A stretch of 56,993 nt of DNA from Bacteroidales bacterium (GTDB lineage: Bacteria > Bacteroidota > Bacteroidia > Bacteroidales > F082), in contig JACZJI010000042.1 of assembly GCA_014860665.1 (NCBI GenBank), forward strand, positions 1 to 56,993. Direction: 5' to 3'. The notes beneath the pieces are model-generated. The model was not told the origin of the DNA, ran no database searches, and saw nothing but the letters and a program-made list of their open reading frames with translations. Made by a program: the position numbers and the translations under genes. Shown one piece after another: positions 40,719 to 50,734 of this stretch; positions within the stretch are counted from its first letter, which is position 1, and each line of letters starts with the position of its first letter.

Positions 40719-43337
40719 TTAGTCAAGGATATCTTTTTGCATATTTATTGTAGCTTGTGTATGGTCAGAGTCGTAATCGAACAACAGATTTCCTGATTTC
40801 GGGTGAATCTGTATAAAATTCAAATCATACCATACAAAGAGCTTCCCCACTTTTATACCGGACAAAACATCAATCTCCTCATTGCCGTTTTTTAGTGGAA
40901 CCACCTTTATTTTTGCCCCGTTATTAATTCTGATTTCATCGAAAGAGACTTTACGATCGAACGTTTTCATACTAATAATTCCATCATCATTCTTTACAAA
41001 TTCTACTTCTCCGATATTTTCAAAGATGGATGGAGAACTGGTTCTGAAAGCCGGATTATATTTATTCAGCGCTTTCTGGACATCCTTGCCTTCCAGGATC
41101 ATACCGGAATGCATCATTAGGTTCAGCGCTGCAAATAATCCGGCAACACTTTTGTTGATGTTATTTGCAATCATCGCATCATTTTCTGTCTTTAAATAAT
41201 CTATGACGTTGAAATTCTCAGTACTGTTCAAACTCCCGCTCATTTTCTCCATACCGGTAGTATTATTAATCTCACCTATAATACTGAGGATATGGTTATT
41301 ATAGAAGATGCCGCTGGAAGGCCTCAGTTCGTTTTCAAGAAATAGATTTGTACCCAGTCTTTTTCCTGTACTGTTGAAATGGATTACGTAATTTAAATAT
41401 TGTGCTTTATGCATGGTATCCAAATCCGATTTTTGAATCCATAGCATTCTTCCGCTTGAATCGTATTGTGCAGCAAACACATCAGTACCATCTTTTTTTG
41501 TATTTAAAGATTCATTATTTCCGGTAATCTCTCCCTGGAAAGATCCTGCGATGGCAGGGTTGCCATTATTGTCCAAAGTGATGGCAAAACCTGTAGAAAC
41601 GCCTTTTGTTTCCAAGGGTCGGAGCCATAATAACTTCCTGTTTTTATTATATTTGGCAATGAAAGCCTGCCTATTGCCATCATCCTGATTTCCGTGCGCC
41701 GGTTTTTGGATGCGATACCCTGTCAGATAACAATTTCCTGAATGGGCAATAACAGCATCTGTCAGGTTGCTTCCCCTGTACTCTCCTGCAGTATTGGCGG
41801 TTTTCCAGAAATCATCAAGATTCGATGCCAGGTAATTGGTTGATAATGTTTCTAATATTTGTGGTCTTGAATTTCTGTATTGAGGCATGGTAAGACCCAG
41901 CGGTGCATTAATATATGTAGGATCGGCTATCGTATATGTGATGTTTTTATATACTAAATAATCTCCATGTGGTTTATCCCCGTCATCCACAGCAGTTGCC
42001 ACGTGCCCTTTATAAACAAGTCCAACTACCTTAAGGTGTAATAAATTTTCCACCAGATAGGTGTATAATCCGGCACGGTCCTCGCAATCGGAACCAGGAT
42101 AGAAAAATACCTCTTCTGGAAAGAAAAACTTCTCCCTTCCGAACTGCTCCTGATCAGTTTCATATTTGAAACTTTTCTGGACCAACCTCAAGAGGAAATT
42201 CAATGCTTGATTTGTATCCATATTAGAAACAACAGGCATGAGATCCTCTGCTATAGATTCTTTTGTAACCCTTGACATGGCTGCGTTGAAGAAAACAGAC
42301 AAATCGGTTTCCGGGTAGTTTTTCATGAAATCCAGATTGTCTAAATTCAGAGATATCTTAAATGAATAATTTTTCCCGCCGTAAGAGAAATCAAATTGTT
42401 TTTTGGATACTTTTTTGCCAATGTTCAGTGGCTGTCTGATACTAAAATCAATACTTTTTGTCGCACCCGGGAAATCAAAACTATAAGCTTGATAGGATTT
42501 ATTATTAGTATTTTCCAGAACATAATACGGTTGATTATTCATTTGAAGGAATGCTTTTCCGTATACAAGATTTGGACTGGGGAAAAGTACATAAATCCGA
42601 TTATCATAAAAAGCCAACTTTATATCATAGCCTGATCGGATCATCAGGAACCAGGTAAGCAAGGCTTTCCTATTTATATCGTCATGAGTGATTTCTCCGG
42701 CCGTCTTTTCAACCAAAAGCAAATAAGCCCAATCATTTAAAGAAAGGGCACTTTTGGTATCGAATAATTTATTAACCAAAACATTATAGTTTGTTTTACT
42801 GACCTGAGTCCACCACTGGCTTATAGAATGAGGATCAATGGTACCAGAAATAACTTCCTGCATTCCGGCATCAAAAGGGAAGGAAAGATCAGTTCCAAAA
42901 AAATTGACCTGAATATTTGATTTGTGAAAATTATTATGATCTGTTTTTTGGATGATTGGCTGAACAGGCTTTTGGGTAATAAGCTTATTTACAGGAAGTA
43001 TTATAGATGGAGTCGGAATTTTTTTTGTCAACCCGGAATCCCCAATCAAGGGTTTAAAATGAGGTATTATGCTGGGCTTTGGCTGGCTGGGCATTTTAAT
43101 ACCAGCAAAAGCCTGATAAGATTTCCATTCTTTGTCCAGGTAATTCGCAAATTCTTTATCAGCCTTTTGTACATACTCGTTATAGCTTTTGGCAAGTTGT
43201 GCCATCCCTGTATTCTGGGTTTTCCTAAACAATTCGAGTTTTTGTCGTTCCTGTTTTTTGTATTGCTCAAAAGTTTGGGAATAGGCTATGAAAGGAATCA
43301 ACAGTAAAAATATTAGCAATGAGGTCAATGTTTTCAT
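40719..43337 (-). CDS. Exported transglutaminase-like protein with SBBP-like region
   Basis: This 872-residue protein has a signal peptide (1-20), a YKKQE coiled coil (21-75) like that of the adjacent transglycosylase, a proline-rich linker (about 80-135), an uncharacterised beta-rich region (about 140-370) and a transglutaminase-like core. The triad appears as C418 in GSDCEDRAGLY, H445 in GHVATAV and D472 in ADPTY. After that, residues 515-650 contain beta-propeller-like strands (FAITLDNNGNPAIAGSF). Such domains act as cysteine peptidases, amidases or crosslinkers. The target may be peptidoglycan peptides or surface proteins; that is inference. The gene lies 11 nt upstream of the transglycosylase gene. 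Confidence 0.75.
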   Translation of the reverse strand: MKTLTSLLIFLLLIPFIAYSQTFEQYKKQERQKLELFRKTQNTGMAQLAKSYNEYVQKADKEFANYLDKEWKSYQAFAGIKMPSQPKPSIIPHFKPLIGDSGLTKKIPTPSIILPVNKLITQKPVQPIIQKTDHNNFHKSNIQVNFFGTDLSFPFDAGMQEVISGTIDPHSISQWWTQVSKTNYNVLVNKLFDTKSALSLNDWAYLLLVEKTAGEITHDDINRKALLTWFLMIRSGYDIKLAFYDNRIYVLFPSPNLVYGKAFLQMNNQPYYVLENTNNKSYQAYSFDFPGATKSIDFSIRQPLNIGKKVSKKQFDFSYGGKNYSFKISLNLDNLDFMKNYPETDLSVFFNAAMSRVTKESIAEDLMPVVSNMDTNQALNFLLRLVQKSFKYETDQEQFGREKFFFPEEVFFYPGSDCEDRAGLYTYLVENLLHLKVVGLVYKGHVATAVDDGDKPHGDYLVYKNITYTIADPTYINAPLGLTMPQYRNSRPQILETLSTNYLASNLDDFWKTANTAGEYRGSNLTDAVIAHSGNCYLTGYRIQKPAHGNQDDGNRQAFIAKYNKNRKLLWLRPLETKGVSTGFAITLDNNGNPAIAGSFQGEITGNNESLNTKKDGTDVFAAQYDSSGRMLWIQKSDLDTMHKAQYLNYVIHFNSTGKRLGTNLFLENELRPSSGIFYNNHILSIIGEINNTTGMEKMSGSLNSTENFNVIDYLKTENDAMIANNINKSVAGLFAALNLMMHSGMILEGKDVQKALNKYNPAFRTSSPSIFENIGEVEFVKNDDGIISMKTFDRKVSFDEIRINNGAKIKVVPLKNGNEEIDVLSGIKVGKLFVWYDLNFIQIHPKSGNLLFDYDSDHTQATINMQKDILD

Positions 43338-43485
43338 GGATTCGATTTTTTTAAAACAAATATTTTACAGCCTAACTATATGATATTTAGGTTTTTGAAA
43401 ATATGAAGTCAATCTTTTTTAAAGTTTAATTTAAATAATTATGTCTCAATATCTTACATGTTCTGCAATCTTACACGGTCTGTTT

Positions 43486-45051
43486 TCACTCTTGAGTTCC
43501 ATTAATATATACTTTAGATGGACCTCCGGTCACAACACCATGACCGGTATCAGTATTCCAATTTTCATCATGTGTCCCGTACGTTTCCGGCCAGGCGAGA
43601 TCCCACATTGAATTCCACAATGAACCTTTTTGATTGTTTATTATTAAAATACCGCCTTGTCCGTTTTGGCCATCATTCCCTCCCGGGGATCCTCCTTGGC
43701 CACCTTTTTGACCAGAAACTAAAAATTTTGGAGCATACTTCGGTGCATTTGTTTGATCCCAGATAATTTCAGACGTGTTAATTAATAGAACACCTCCACC
43801 GTAACCGCCGCCGCCGCCGCCGGGAGCAATCAAACCGAAGAATGAATTTCCCTTACCTGAATTACCTCCACCTCCGCTTTCATAACCTCCATCTAGGCCT
43901 ACATGGAATCGTCCCCCACCTGTTCCAGCAAATGAATATCCACCACCGTTTCCACCATCCCCACCATTAGAATGGCCTGCTGTTTCATAATAGCCTGAGA
44001 ATCCGGCTCCCGGTTGTCCCCCTTGTCCTCCGCCAAATCCACCGCCACCGCCACCACCGAGGTATACTCCATTGCCACCATTTCCTCCTTTTCCATAAAC
44101 ATTAGGATATAACTCAGTGTCTGGTTTGTAAACAAAATCATTAATAGGATTGGCAGGAGCACCGCTATAATATCCGTTTCGAACTCTGATTACAGAATTT
44201 TTACCCATAATCAGAACTTTTACATCAATTATTACTTCAGAGGTCCCATAATTATCAACTTCAACACTATCGCCAATTACAAGCGTATCTGCTTCAATTT
44301 TAGAATAAAATAATGAGTCTCCTGGATTAACAATCAAATGATTTGTATTCCAGGTTATTTTTGGGGTTAAAGGTGTTGTAAATGTTTCCCCTTCAACAGT
44401 TGTATCCTCAAGGTTTGAGTTATAATGACTTTGAATTCGAACCTTTGTATAATAAGTTGTAGTATCCTCTAATTTAAATCGTTTAGAAATAATTGAATCC
44501 GGGTTTGAAAAATCTGAATAATCAATAGCTAAATCTTTGAAATCCGGCGTTTTTGAGAGCATTATTTCGTAATAATTTACTTTACCTCCTTCGTTTTCAA
44601 TGTGAACAGATACGGTTGCACTATCACTCTTTATGTTATCTATTTTCACCGATACCTTTGGGGGCAAAATAGGAGTAATTTGTTTTTCAGATATCTCGCT
44701 TTTATTTTGGCCAGCCACTGCATAGATTTTATAAGTGTACAGAACACCCCCTTCCTGAATGTTTTTGTCTATCCAGGTGACAGTACCGTAATTTAATTCG
44801 GCAACTTTAGAGGAAGCTCCATTACCAATTGCTCTTTCTATAACAACGCCATCTACCTTTTCTGAGGGGTTAGTCCATGATAATGTAATTTCATTACTCC
44901 ATGCTTTTTGAGAAATACCAGTAATATTTGCCATCCAATTTGCCCCATTAGATGCAGGGTCATACGGGTTATCCCATAACCGTTGTTTTGTGCATGAAAA
45001 AAACAATATTAGACAACATACCAAATAACTAAAAGTAAATATCCTTTTCAT
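43486..45051 (-). CDS. Lipoprotein: shared Fn3 module plus Gly-rich domain
   Basis: This 521-residue lipoprotein has lipobox LFFSC (C20). Residues 21-226 contain two Fn3-like domains nearly identical to those of the gene at 45167, starting TKQRLWDNPYDPASNGANW. From about 230 it departs into its own beta region (to about 310) and a strongly Gly-rich stretch (about 320-480, runs such as GGGGGGGFGGGQGG), closing with a Trp-rich tail. Surface exposure is likely if it follows Bacteroidota lipoprotein export. The Gly-rich part could form a flexible or filament-like display. I know no defined function. Confidence 0.7.
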   Translation of the reverse strand: MKRIFTFSYLVCCLILFFSCTKQRLWDNPYDPASNGANWMANITGISQKAWSNEITLSWTNPSEKVDGVVIERAIGNGASSKVAELNYGTVTWIDKNIQEGGVLYTYKIYAVAGQNKSEISEKQITPILPPKVSVKIDNIKSDSATVSVHIENEGGKVNYYEIMLSKTPDFKDLAIDYSDFSNPDSIISKRFKLEDTTTYYTKVRIQSHYNSNLEDTTVEGETFTTPLTPKITWNTNHLIVNPGDSLFYSKIEADTLVIGDSVEVDNYGTSEVIIDVKVLIMGKNSVIRVRNGYYSGAPANPINDFVYKPDTELYPNVYGKGGNGGNGVYLGGGGGGGFGGGQGGQPGAGFSGYYETAGHSNGGDGGNGGGYSFAGTGGGRFHVGLDGGYESGGGGNSGKGNSFFGLIAPGGGGGGYGGGVLLINTSEIIWDQTNAPKYAPKFLVSGQKGGQGGSPGGNDGQNGQGGILIINNQKGSLWNSMWDLAWPETYGTHDENWNTDTGHGVVTGGPSKVYINGTQE

Positions 45052-45166
45052 GACTCCTGTATTTTAAAAAGTACCGCATGTTTGTTCTTGAAAGAAATCA
45101 TCTCGTTCAAATTTTATTGTCGAATAATTTATGTTTGAAGTTGATTGAATCTAATAGCTGTAGATA

Positions 45167-46220
45167 TCAATAATTTATAAGCACTGACACCGTAGCGGCT
45201 CCAAAATTAGCTACGACCAAGTCGGTTTTCCCGTCACCGTTAAAATCACCAGTGGCGACAAAGTAAGGAGTGTTACCCGTGGTATAGTCCACCTTTGGAG
45301 CAAAGGTGCCATCACCCTTACCCATTAGTATCGATACAGTGCTGGAACTAGCATTAGCGACAGCCAGGTCAGGTATCCCGTCGCCATTAAAATCTCCCAC
45401 AGTGACACATTGTGGTTGTATACCAGTAGGATAATCCACCTTGGAATTAAAGGTACCATCACCCTTGCCCAGTAATATAGACACAGTGTTGGAACCAGAA
45501 TTAGTTACTGCCAGATCAGGAATCCCATCCTGGTTAAAATCTCCTGTGGTTACGCTAGTCGGGGTTGAGCCAGTTGTATACTCGACCCCATAGGAAGCCC
45601 AAAAGTTGTTGGCATCTCCATTGTTCAGCACTGTCGACACAGTGTTGGAATTAGAATTAGTCCAAGCCAGATCGGGAATCCCATCCAGATTAAAATCTGC
45701 TGTGGTGACATACGAAGGTTGCTTCCCATTGGGATAAATGGTAGTTTGCCAAAAAAAACCGCCATTGCCCGTGCCTATTAGTAGCGAAATAGAATAGGTA
45801 TTTGTATTATAATTACTACTACCAATCACAACCAGATCATTTCTTCCATCACCATTAAAGTCAGCCGTCGTGATGCCTATTGGATTATTCACATTTAGAC
45901 CAGAAGTATAATCTACCTTGGGATTAAAAGTCCCATCCCCATTGCCCAGTAGTATGGACACAGTATTGGAATTAGAATTAACCACAGCCAGATCAAGTAT
46001 CCCATCGCCATTAAAATCTCCTGTGGTAACACATTGCGGTTGTAACCCCGTGGCATAATCTACCTTGGGACTAAAGGTACCATCACCCCTACCCAATAGT
46101 ATGGACACAGTGTTAGAATTAGAATTAACCACTGCCAGGTCTGGAATCGAATCGCTGTTAAAATCACCGACGGCGATACTCTGTGGATTTGAACCCGTGG
46201 GATAATCCACCTTGGGGGCA
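45167..46220. repeat. Seven in-frame repeats encoding the FG-GAP propeller
   Basis: About seven units of 130-150 bp recur in the 3' two thirds of the gene, with phrases such as ACAGTGTTGGAATTAGAATT and CCATCACC repeated. They are in-frame coding repeats and may recombine. Confidence 0.75.
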
Positions 46221-46918
46221 AAACTTCCAATATAGGAAGGAGTAGTAAATGAGGCACCTTCAACCGTTGTATCCTCAAGGCTTGTATTATAATAACTTTG
46301 TATTCGCACCTTTGTATAGTAAGTTGTTAAAGCCTCTAATCTAAAACGCTTAGAAATAACTGAGTCCGGATTTGCAGATTCTGAATAATCAATAGCCAAA
46401 GCTTTGAAATCAGGTGTTTTTGAGAGCATTATTTCATAATAATTGACCTGACCTCCTTCGTTCTGTAATTGAACAGATACAGTTGCACTATCACTTTTAA
46501 TGTTTTCTATTTTCACAAATACCTTTGGGGGTAGGATAGGGGTAATCTGTTTTTCAGATATCTCACTCTTGTTTTGTCCTGCGACTGCATAGATTTTATA
46601 CGTGTATTGAACGCCCCCTTCCTGTATGTTTTTGTCTGTCCATGTTTCAGTACCATAAAGTAATTTTGCAACCTGAGTGGAGGCTCCATTACCAATCGCC
46701 CTTTCAATAATGACACCGTCGACTTTTTTTAAGGGGTTTGTCCATGATAATGTAATTTCATTACTCCATGTTTTTTGAGATATCCCTGTGATATTTGCCA
46801 TCCAATTTGCCCCATTAGATGCAGGGTCATACGGGTTATCCCATAACCGTTGTTTTGTGCATGAAAACAGGAATATTAAACAAAACAATAAGAAACTAAG
46901 AGTAAATATTTTTTTCAT
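45167..46918 (-). CDS. Lipoprotein: shared Fn3 module plus seven FG-GAP repeats
   Basis: This 583-residue lipoprotein has lipobox FLFSC (C20) and an N-terminal module (21-226) almost identical to that of the 43486 product. Residues 235-583 are seven FG-GAP/VCBS repeats, each with a calcium-loop motif such as DFNGDGIPDLAV (variants DFNSDS, DFNLDG, DFNQDG). Seven repeats should close a complete seven-bladed, Ca-stabilised propeller as in integrin alpha chains. That suggests binding to a protein or glycan ligand outside the cell. It lies 12 nt after the PEGA gene. The paralogous pair points to duplication with C-terminal domain exchange. Confidence 0.8.
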   Translation of the reverse strand: MKKIFTLSFLLFCLIFLFSCTKQRLWDNPYDPASNGANWMANITGISQKTWSNEITLSWTNPLKKVDGVIIERAIGNGASTQVAKLLYGTETWTDKNIQEGGVQYTYKIYAVAGQNKSEISEKQITPILPPKVFVKIENIKSDSATVSVQLQNEGGQVNYYEIMLSKTPDFKALAIDYSESANPDSVISKRFRLEALTTYYTKVRIQSYYNTSLEDTTVEGASFTTPSYIGSFAPKVDYPTGSNPQSIAVGDFNSDSIPDLAVVNSNSNTVSILLGRGDGTFSPKVDYATGLQPQCVTTGDFNGDGILDLAVVNSNSNTVSILLGNGDGTFNPKVDYTSGLNVNNPIGITTADFNGDGRNDLVVIGSSNYNTNTYSISLLIGTGNGGFFWQTTIYPNGKQPSYVTTADFNLDGIPDLAWTNSNSNTVSTVLNNGDANNFWASYGVEYTTGSTPTSVTTGDFNQDGIPDLAVTNSGSNTVSILLGKGDGTFNSKVDYPTGIQPQCVTVGDFNGDGIPDLAVANASSSTVSILMGKGDGTFAPKVDYTTGNTPYFVATGDFNGDGKTDLVVANFGAATVSVLINY

Positions 46919-46930
46919 GGTTACACGATT

Positions 46931-48727
46931 TTAAAATCTATAGGCTAAGGATAAGGCTCCTCCATTTTTACTATAAGAAGGATTAAGTTTTATTTTCCTT
47001 TTCAGTTTACCACATTTTGCTACATGAATGATGTACTCAACCAAGCAAACGCCGGCTGCACCCAAAGCTACCGGTGTAACCTGATCCATTGTATTGATTT
47101 GATTGTGTAATCCAGGAGCATTATCTGTCGCTGTTTGGTATTCACTGTACAGTTTATTAGCTTGAAAGTAAGAATAAGCACCTGTACCTGCAGTTAAAAA
47201 TGTTGAAATCAACCAGAAATTTCTTCTTCTTTTCTGCCTGCCTAATTGGTAGTCAGGAGAAATCTTTAAATCTGCATTTACATGAGTATTTTGGTTTTGA
47301 TTTATGAAAAGGGTCTTGACATAAGGCAAGTACCCTTTCTTTTGAACTTTGAAAAGATGATTCTCCAGACTTAATCGAATATTTTGAGGGGTGACCCCTA
47401 TATCCTTTCCGTCAATAAAAAGTTCGGCTCCAGGAGGTTGTGATTTAATTTGAACATTTACCCCATTTGTTAAAGATTCTTTGTCAGTGGTATCACTTAC
47501 CAATGTTTCCTTGATTGTTGTCGTTTGATTTTCCGTAATCTCAACTTGTTTTTCATCTGTGGGATAACCTTGCTTCTCCAGTTTCACCGTGTATTTTCCA
47601 ACCTTTAAACTATCAATGAACTTTGGCGACTGCCCCATAGGCTTATCATCGACAAAAATGTCAGCTCCTATAGGGTCAGTCATTACTGATAGTGTTCCTG
47701 TCTTAGGCTGAAGTTTAAACGTTTCTATTAGATTTTGACCAGGTGTAACCTCTAATTGTTTGCTCTGAGAATAATAATGTTGATGTCCTACCTTGATGAA
47801 GTGAGGACCTCTTAAAAACCTGCCACTATAACTTTCTGTCCCTACCTCCTGATTATCAATATAAATTGTATCGCCTTCACGGGCATTTACCGTAACTGTG
47901 CTAAAGTTGGCTTTCAAGGTTATGGTTCGTTGTGTATTCTTTCCTCTTAAGATGGTAAAACTTCCCTGCCAGGGCAGGTACATCTCTTTGTTTAATTGTA
48001 AAGAATGTTTGCCTGGAGAAAGGCGCTGAACTGTCAATGGTGTTGTGCCTTTATCATCTCCGTCAATGGCTACTCTTGCTTTTATCTCCGGGGTTGTGCT
48101 TATAGTAAAACTCCCATAGTTGGGAGCAAGGGCAATATTAACCTGAGCAGTCTTCCCGGAATGAATTTCAAAGCTTCCCGTTGAGTCTATATATAATGAT
48201 TTTTTAAGTGTAAAACGATAATAACCGGAAAGATATGAATTCTGGAAAGGGGTTTGCATTCCTGTTGCTGAGTCGTTAATATAAACATCGGCACCTTCTG
48301 GCTGTGAATGGATGACCACAAATCCCATTTGGTTTGTTCCGGATGAATTGCCTGTGGTCTCGTAACGCAAATTCAACAGGTATGTTTCCCCGGATTTTAC
48401 AGGTGTGGGAAGATCATAATTCAATCTTAAAAATCCTTCTTTGTAAAAACTAATACGCCGGGTACCCGGTGAAAGATAAACCCAGTAATAACCATCTTTA
48501 AAATCGACTGAACCTACTACTCCTGTGGGGGCTATTACTCCAAGGTTTAAAATACTAGTGCGTACCTGTATCAAACCACAGGTTTCATCGTTATTGTCTT
48601 TTCTCTGATATACTCTTGCTGCGAGGTTCGTTGCTTCATGTTTATAGTTGGCCACTATAAATTTATCTGCAAAAGCACTTGAAGTTAAAAGTAAGATGCC
48701 TAATATTAATAGTATTGATCTCCTCAT
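46931..48727 (-). CDS. PEGA-repeat exported protein
   Basis: This 598-residue protein has a signal peptide (1-20). An N-terminal domain (about 21-130) reads FIVANYKHEATNLAARVY. It is followed by at least four to five PEGA units, each with a pattern like SQPEGADVYIND, TDPIGADIFVDDKPMG or SQPPGAELFIDGKDIG. Near the C terminus, after a KRRRNF stretch, two hydrophobic segments (about 505-525 and 552-572) precede a beta-like end (GGALSLAYRF). PEGA domains are beta modules of envelope proteins, often linked to surface layers. It sits between LPP20-like genes and the modular lipoproteins, so a scaffold role is plausible. Confidence 0.8.
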   Translation of the reverse strand: MRRSILLILGILLLTSSAFADKFIVANYKHEATNLAARVYQRKDNNDETCGLIQVRTSILNLGVIAPTGVVGSVDFKDGYYWVYLSPGTRRISFYKEGFLRLNYDLPTPVKSGETYLLNLRYETTGNSSGTNQMGFVVIHSQPEGADVYINDSATGMQTPFQNSYLSGYYRFTLKKSLYIDSTGSFEIHSGKTAQVNIALAPNYGSFTISTTPEIKARVAIDGDDKGTTPLTVQRLSPGKHSLQLNKEMYLPWQGSFTILRGKNTQRTITLKANFSTVTVNAREGDTIYIDNQEVGTESYSGRFLRGPHFIKVGHQHYYSQSKQLEVTPGQNLIETFKLQPKTGTLSVMTDPIGADIFVDDKPMGQSPKFIDSLKVGKYTVKLEKQGYPTDEKQVEITENQTTTIKETLVSDTTDKESLTNGVNVQIKSQPPGAELFIDGKDIGVTPQNIRLSLENHLFKVQKKGYLPYVKTLFINQNQNTHVNADLKISPDYQLGRQKRRRNFWLISTFLTAGTGAYSYFQANKLYSEYQTATDNAPGLHNQINTMDQVTPVALGAAGVCLVEYIIHVAKCGKLKRKIKLNPSYSKNGGALSLAYRF

Positions 48728-48910
48728 AAAATATCAATTTTTAATTAAAAAAATGTCCCCTTGGCAAAACGTTTATTTTTTCACAATGTACATATAGAAA
48801 GGTCTTAGCTATTCAATTATCTTTCAATACAGATTCTTCACTTCGTTCAGAATGAAAACTGTTCTAATTTGCAATGGCCTTAGTATCACTTTCTATCTTT
48901 TATATTATTA

Positions 48911-50734
48911 TCAGTTCATACTAAAATCTCCTAATCCGTAAATACTGCCATCCGGGTTTTTTTTCGGCTGCCAGGTGCGGACATAAATCATCGGTTTCAA
49001 GGAGTCTTTTAAATCAATCATTAGAAATAAATAACCGAAATCGCTGTAATCCGTCGAATAATAATGTTGAGCGATCTGAATACCATAAATTTTCCGATCC
49101 CCATTTACTTTTTTAACACTAGTTTCGTCAAAATCAATATTGATAAATTCGTTGCTGTTAAAAACACTCTTCAGCCTTTCTATATATTCTTTTTTGGTAA
49201 ACCTCTGATACTTTACAGCTTCCGAACCCAGATTTTGATACATTCCGTCAATTGGCTGCGACCTTTTTAATACTGTCCCCACAATAATCAGAGCGTTGTC
49301 CGAAAAAATTGAGTTGATATAATTTAACCTTTTTAGGCAGTAAGCCGTTTTATAGTTTTCTAAAAACTTTATCAGTGTATATTTATCCCTGACACTACCA
49401 AAATTTTTACTATGACTTGTTATATCATAGATCGTATTATCACTAATAGCAAATGAGATATCATCAATCATCCTGTCCTCGTTAAATGTAAAAACCACAT
49501 TTTCGGTGAATTGTCTGTGACTATTAGGAAAATAAAATGACATGGGGATTGACCTGACCATTACTTCATTATTTAGCTGAATTATCTTAAGCGTGTCTTT
49601 CAAGGGGAGTATGGAAACCTTGCCATACTGAATCAGCTTCTTAAACATATCCTGTCCTGTCGGCGTAAAATCCTTTTTCGCCTCACTGTAATTTGTGTCA
49701 GCAATCAGGATGAGTAAATGTTTAATTGCTTTCCTGTAGAAATTTTTGTCCCCCGCAATTTTATTCAGTGTTTCATAAGATGGGTCAATTACCTTTTTTG
49801 CTTTGTAAGTCTCTGTTGGTGTATGTAAATAAATCTTTTTTACTGATTCATCAAAAAAGGGAACATTTACTGTGTTTAGCACAGAAGTCAATTCTTTATC
49901 CTGGAAACTTTTCGAAAGGTATTTATATTCAATTTGCAGATTTAATGATTCCAATGCAGTCTGATCTGCACCGAACAAATCAATTTCCGACTGCCCGCTG
50001 CTTACGCTATGCAAGGGTGAAATACTACCTCCTGCATTAAATCTGTAATCGAGGTCCTCGACTTTTTTGCCGTCGTATGTACAATTGACAAAGACTGTTG
50101 TTTTATTGTCCTTGACAGATTTATATTCATTGGAAACCGCAAAATTTATTTTCTGGAGCAAAGCATTAATCCTGTCACTCAGGAAAAGATCAATGAGCAT
50201 GGAGGTACTATCCTTATTTATCTTGAGTTGAGCATGATACGGGTCACTCAGATCTAATGCATAAGCCCAATAATAATAACGCAAAGCATCTCCAATCCTG
50301 TCTTGTTTTCTGGCATGGTCCCCCAGAACAATATAATTACGAAGCTTTTCTTCCCGATCCTTAAATAAGGTCTGAATGTTCTGTGCCTTGATATATCTTA
50401 AAATATGATAAACACCTTTTTTTTGGAACATTTGTTCCCTGGCATTGGTAAGGGTAGTATTGGAATAAGTATTAATAACAGACTTAACGTAGTCGTTAAT
50501 TTGATTATTTTTTTGCTGAACGCTGTTTTCAAAATAACTTTCCACATGGACCGATATCTTTCCTACCAAATCTTCCAATGCAAGTTTATTGGCATTGTCA
50601 TAATCCTTAGATTCCCCATATCCCCAGACATATTGTTTGGAGTTTTGAATTTCTTCAAATCGTTTATCATTTTGTGCCTTGGCTACCATGGAAGCCAGGA
50701 ATATCAAAATGAAAAGAATTTTAATATTTTTCAT
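48911..50734 (-). CDS. Exported LPP20-like protein with helical region
   Basis: This 607-residue protein has a signal peptide (1-20, ending AKAQ). An LPP20/FlgT-N-like domain (about 25-115) has the features YVWGYGESKDYDNANKLALE and DLVGKISVHVES. A TPR-like stretch follows (DHARKQDRIGDALRYYYWAY, about 138-160), then a long region of two or more uncharacterised domains. LPP20-type domains occur in outer membrane proteins related to CsgG, FlgT and LpoB. Its ATG overlaps the end of ORF-suggested downstream partner order only on the upstream side: the 50731 gene stops inside it (ATGA). Function unknown; an envelope scaffold is the best guess. Confidence 0.65.
   Translation of the reverse strand: MKNIKILFILIFLASMVAKAQNDKRFEEIQNSKQYVWGYGESKDYDNANKLALEDLVGKISVHVESYFENSVQQKNNQINDYVKSVINTYSNTTLTNAREQMFQKKGVYHILRYIKAQNIQTLFKDREEKLRNYIVLGDHARKQDRIGDALRYYYWAYALDLSDPYHAQLKINKDSTSMLIDLFLSDRINALLQKINFAVSNEYKSVKDNKTTVFVNCTYDGKKVEDLDYRFNAGGSISPLHSVSSGQSEIDLFGADQTALESLNLQIEYKYLSKSFQDKELTSVLNTVNVPFFDESVKKIYLHTPTETYKAKKVIDPSYETLNKIAGDKNFYRKAIKHLLILIADTNYSEAKKDFTPTGQDMFKKLIQYGKVSILPLKDTLKIIQLNNEVMVRSIPMSFYFPNSHRQFTENVVFTFNEDRMIDDISFAISDNTIYDITSHSKNFGSVRDKYTLIKFLENYKTAYCLKRLNYINSIFSDNALIIVGTVLKRSQPIDGMYQNLGSEAVKYQRFTKKEYIERLKSVFNSNEFINIDFDETSVKKVNGDRKIYGIQIAQHYYSTDYSDFGYLFLMIDLKDSLKPMIYVRTWQPKKNPDGSIYGLGDFSMN

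Noticed and set aside
45167..46220. Non-coding tandem repeat or CRISPR in the lipoprotein gene
   Set aside because: The repeats are in frame and encode FG-GAP motifs.
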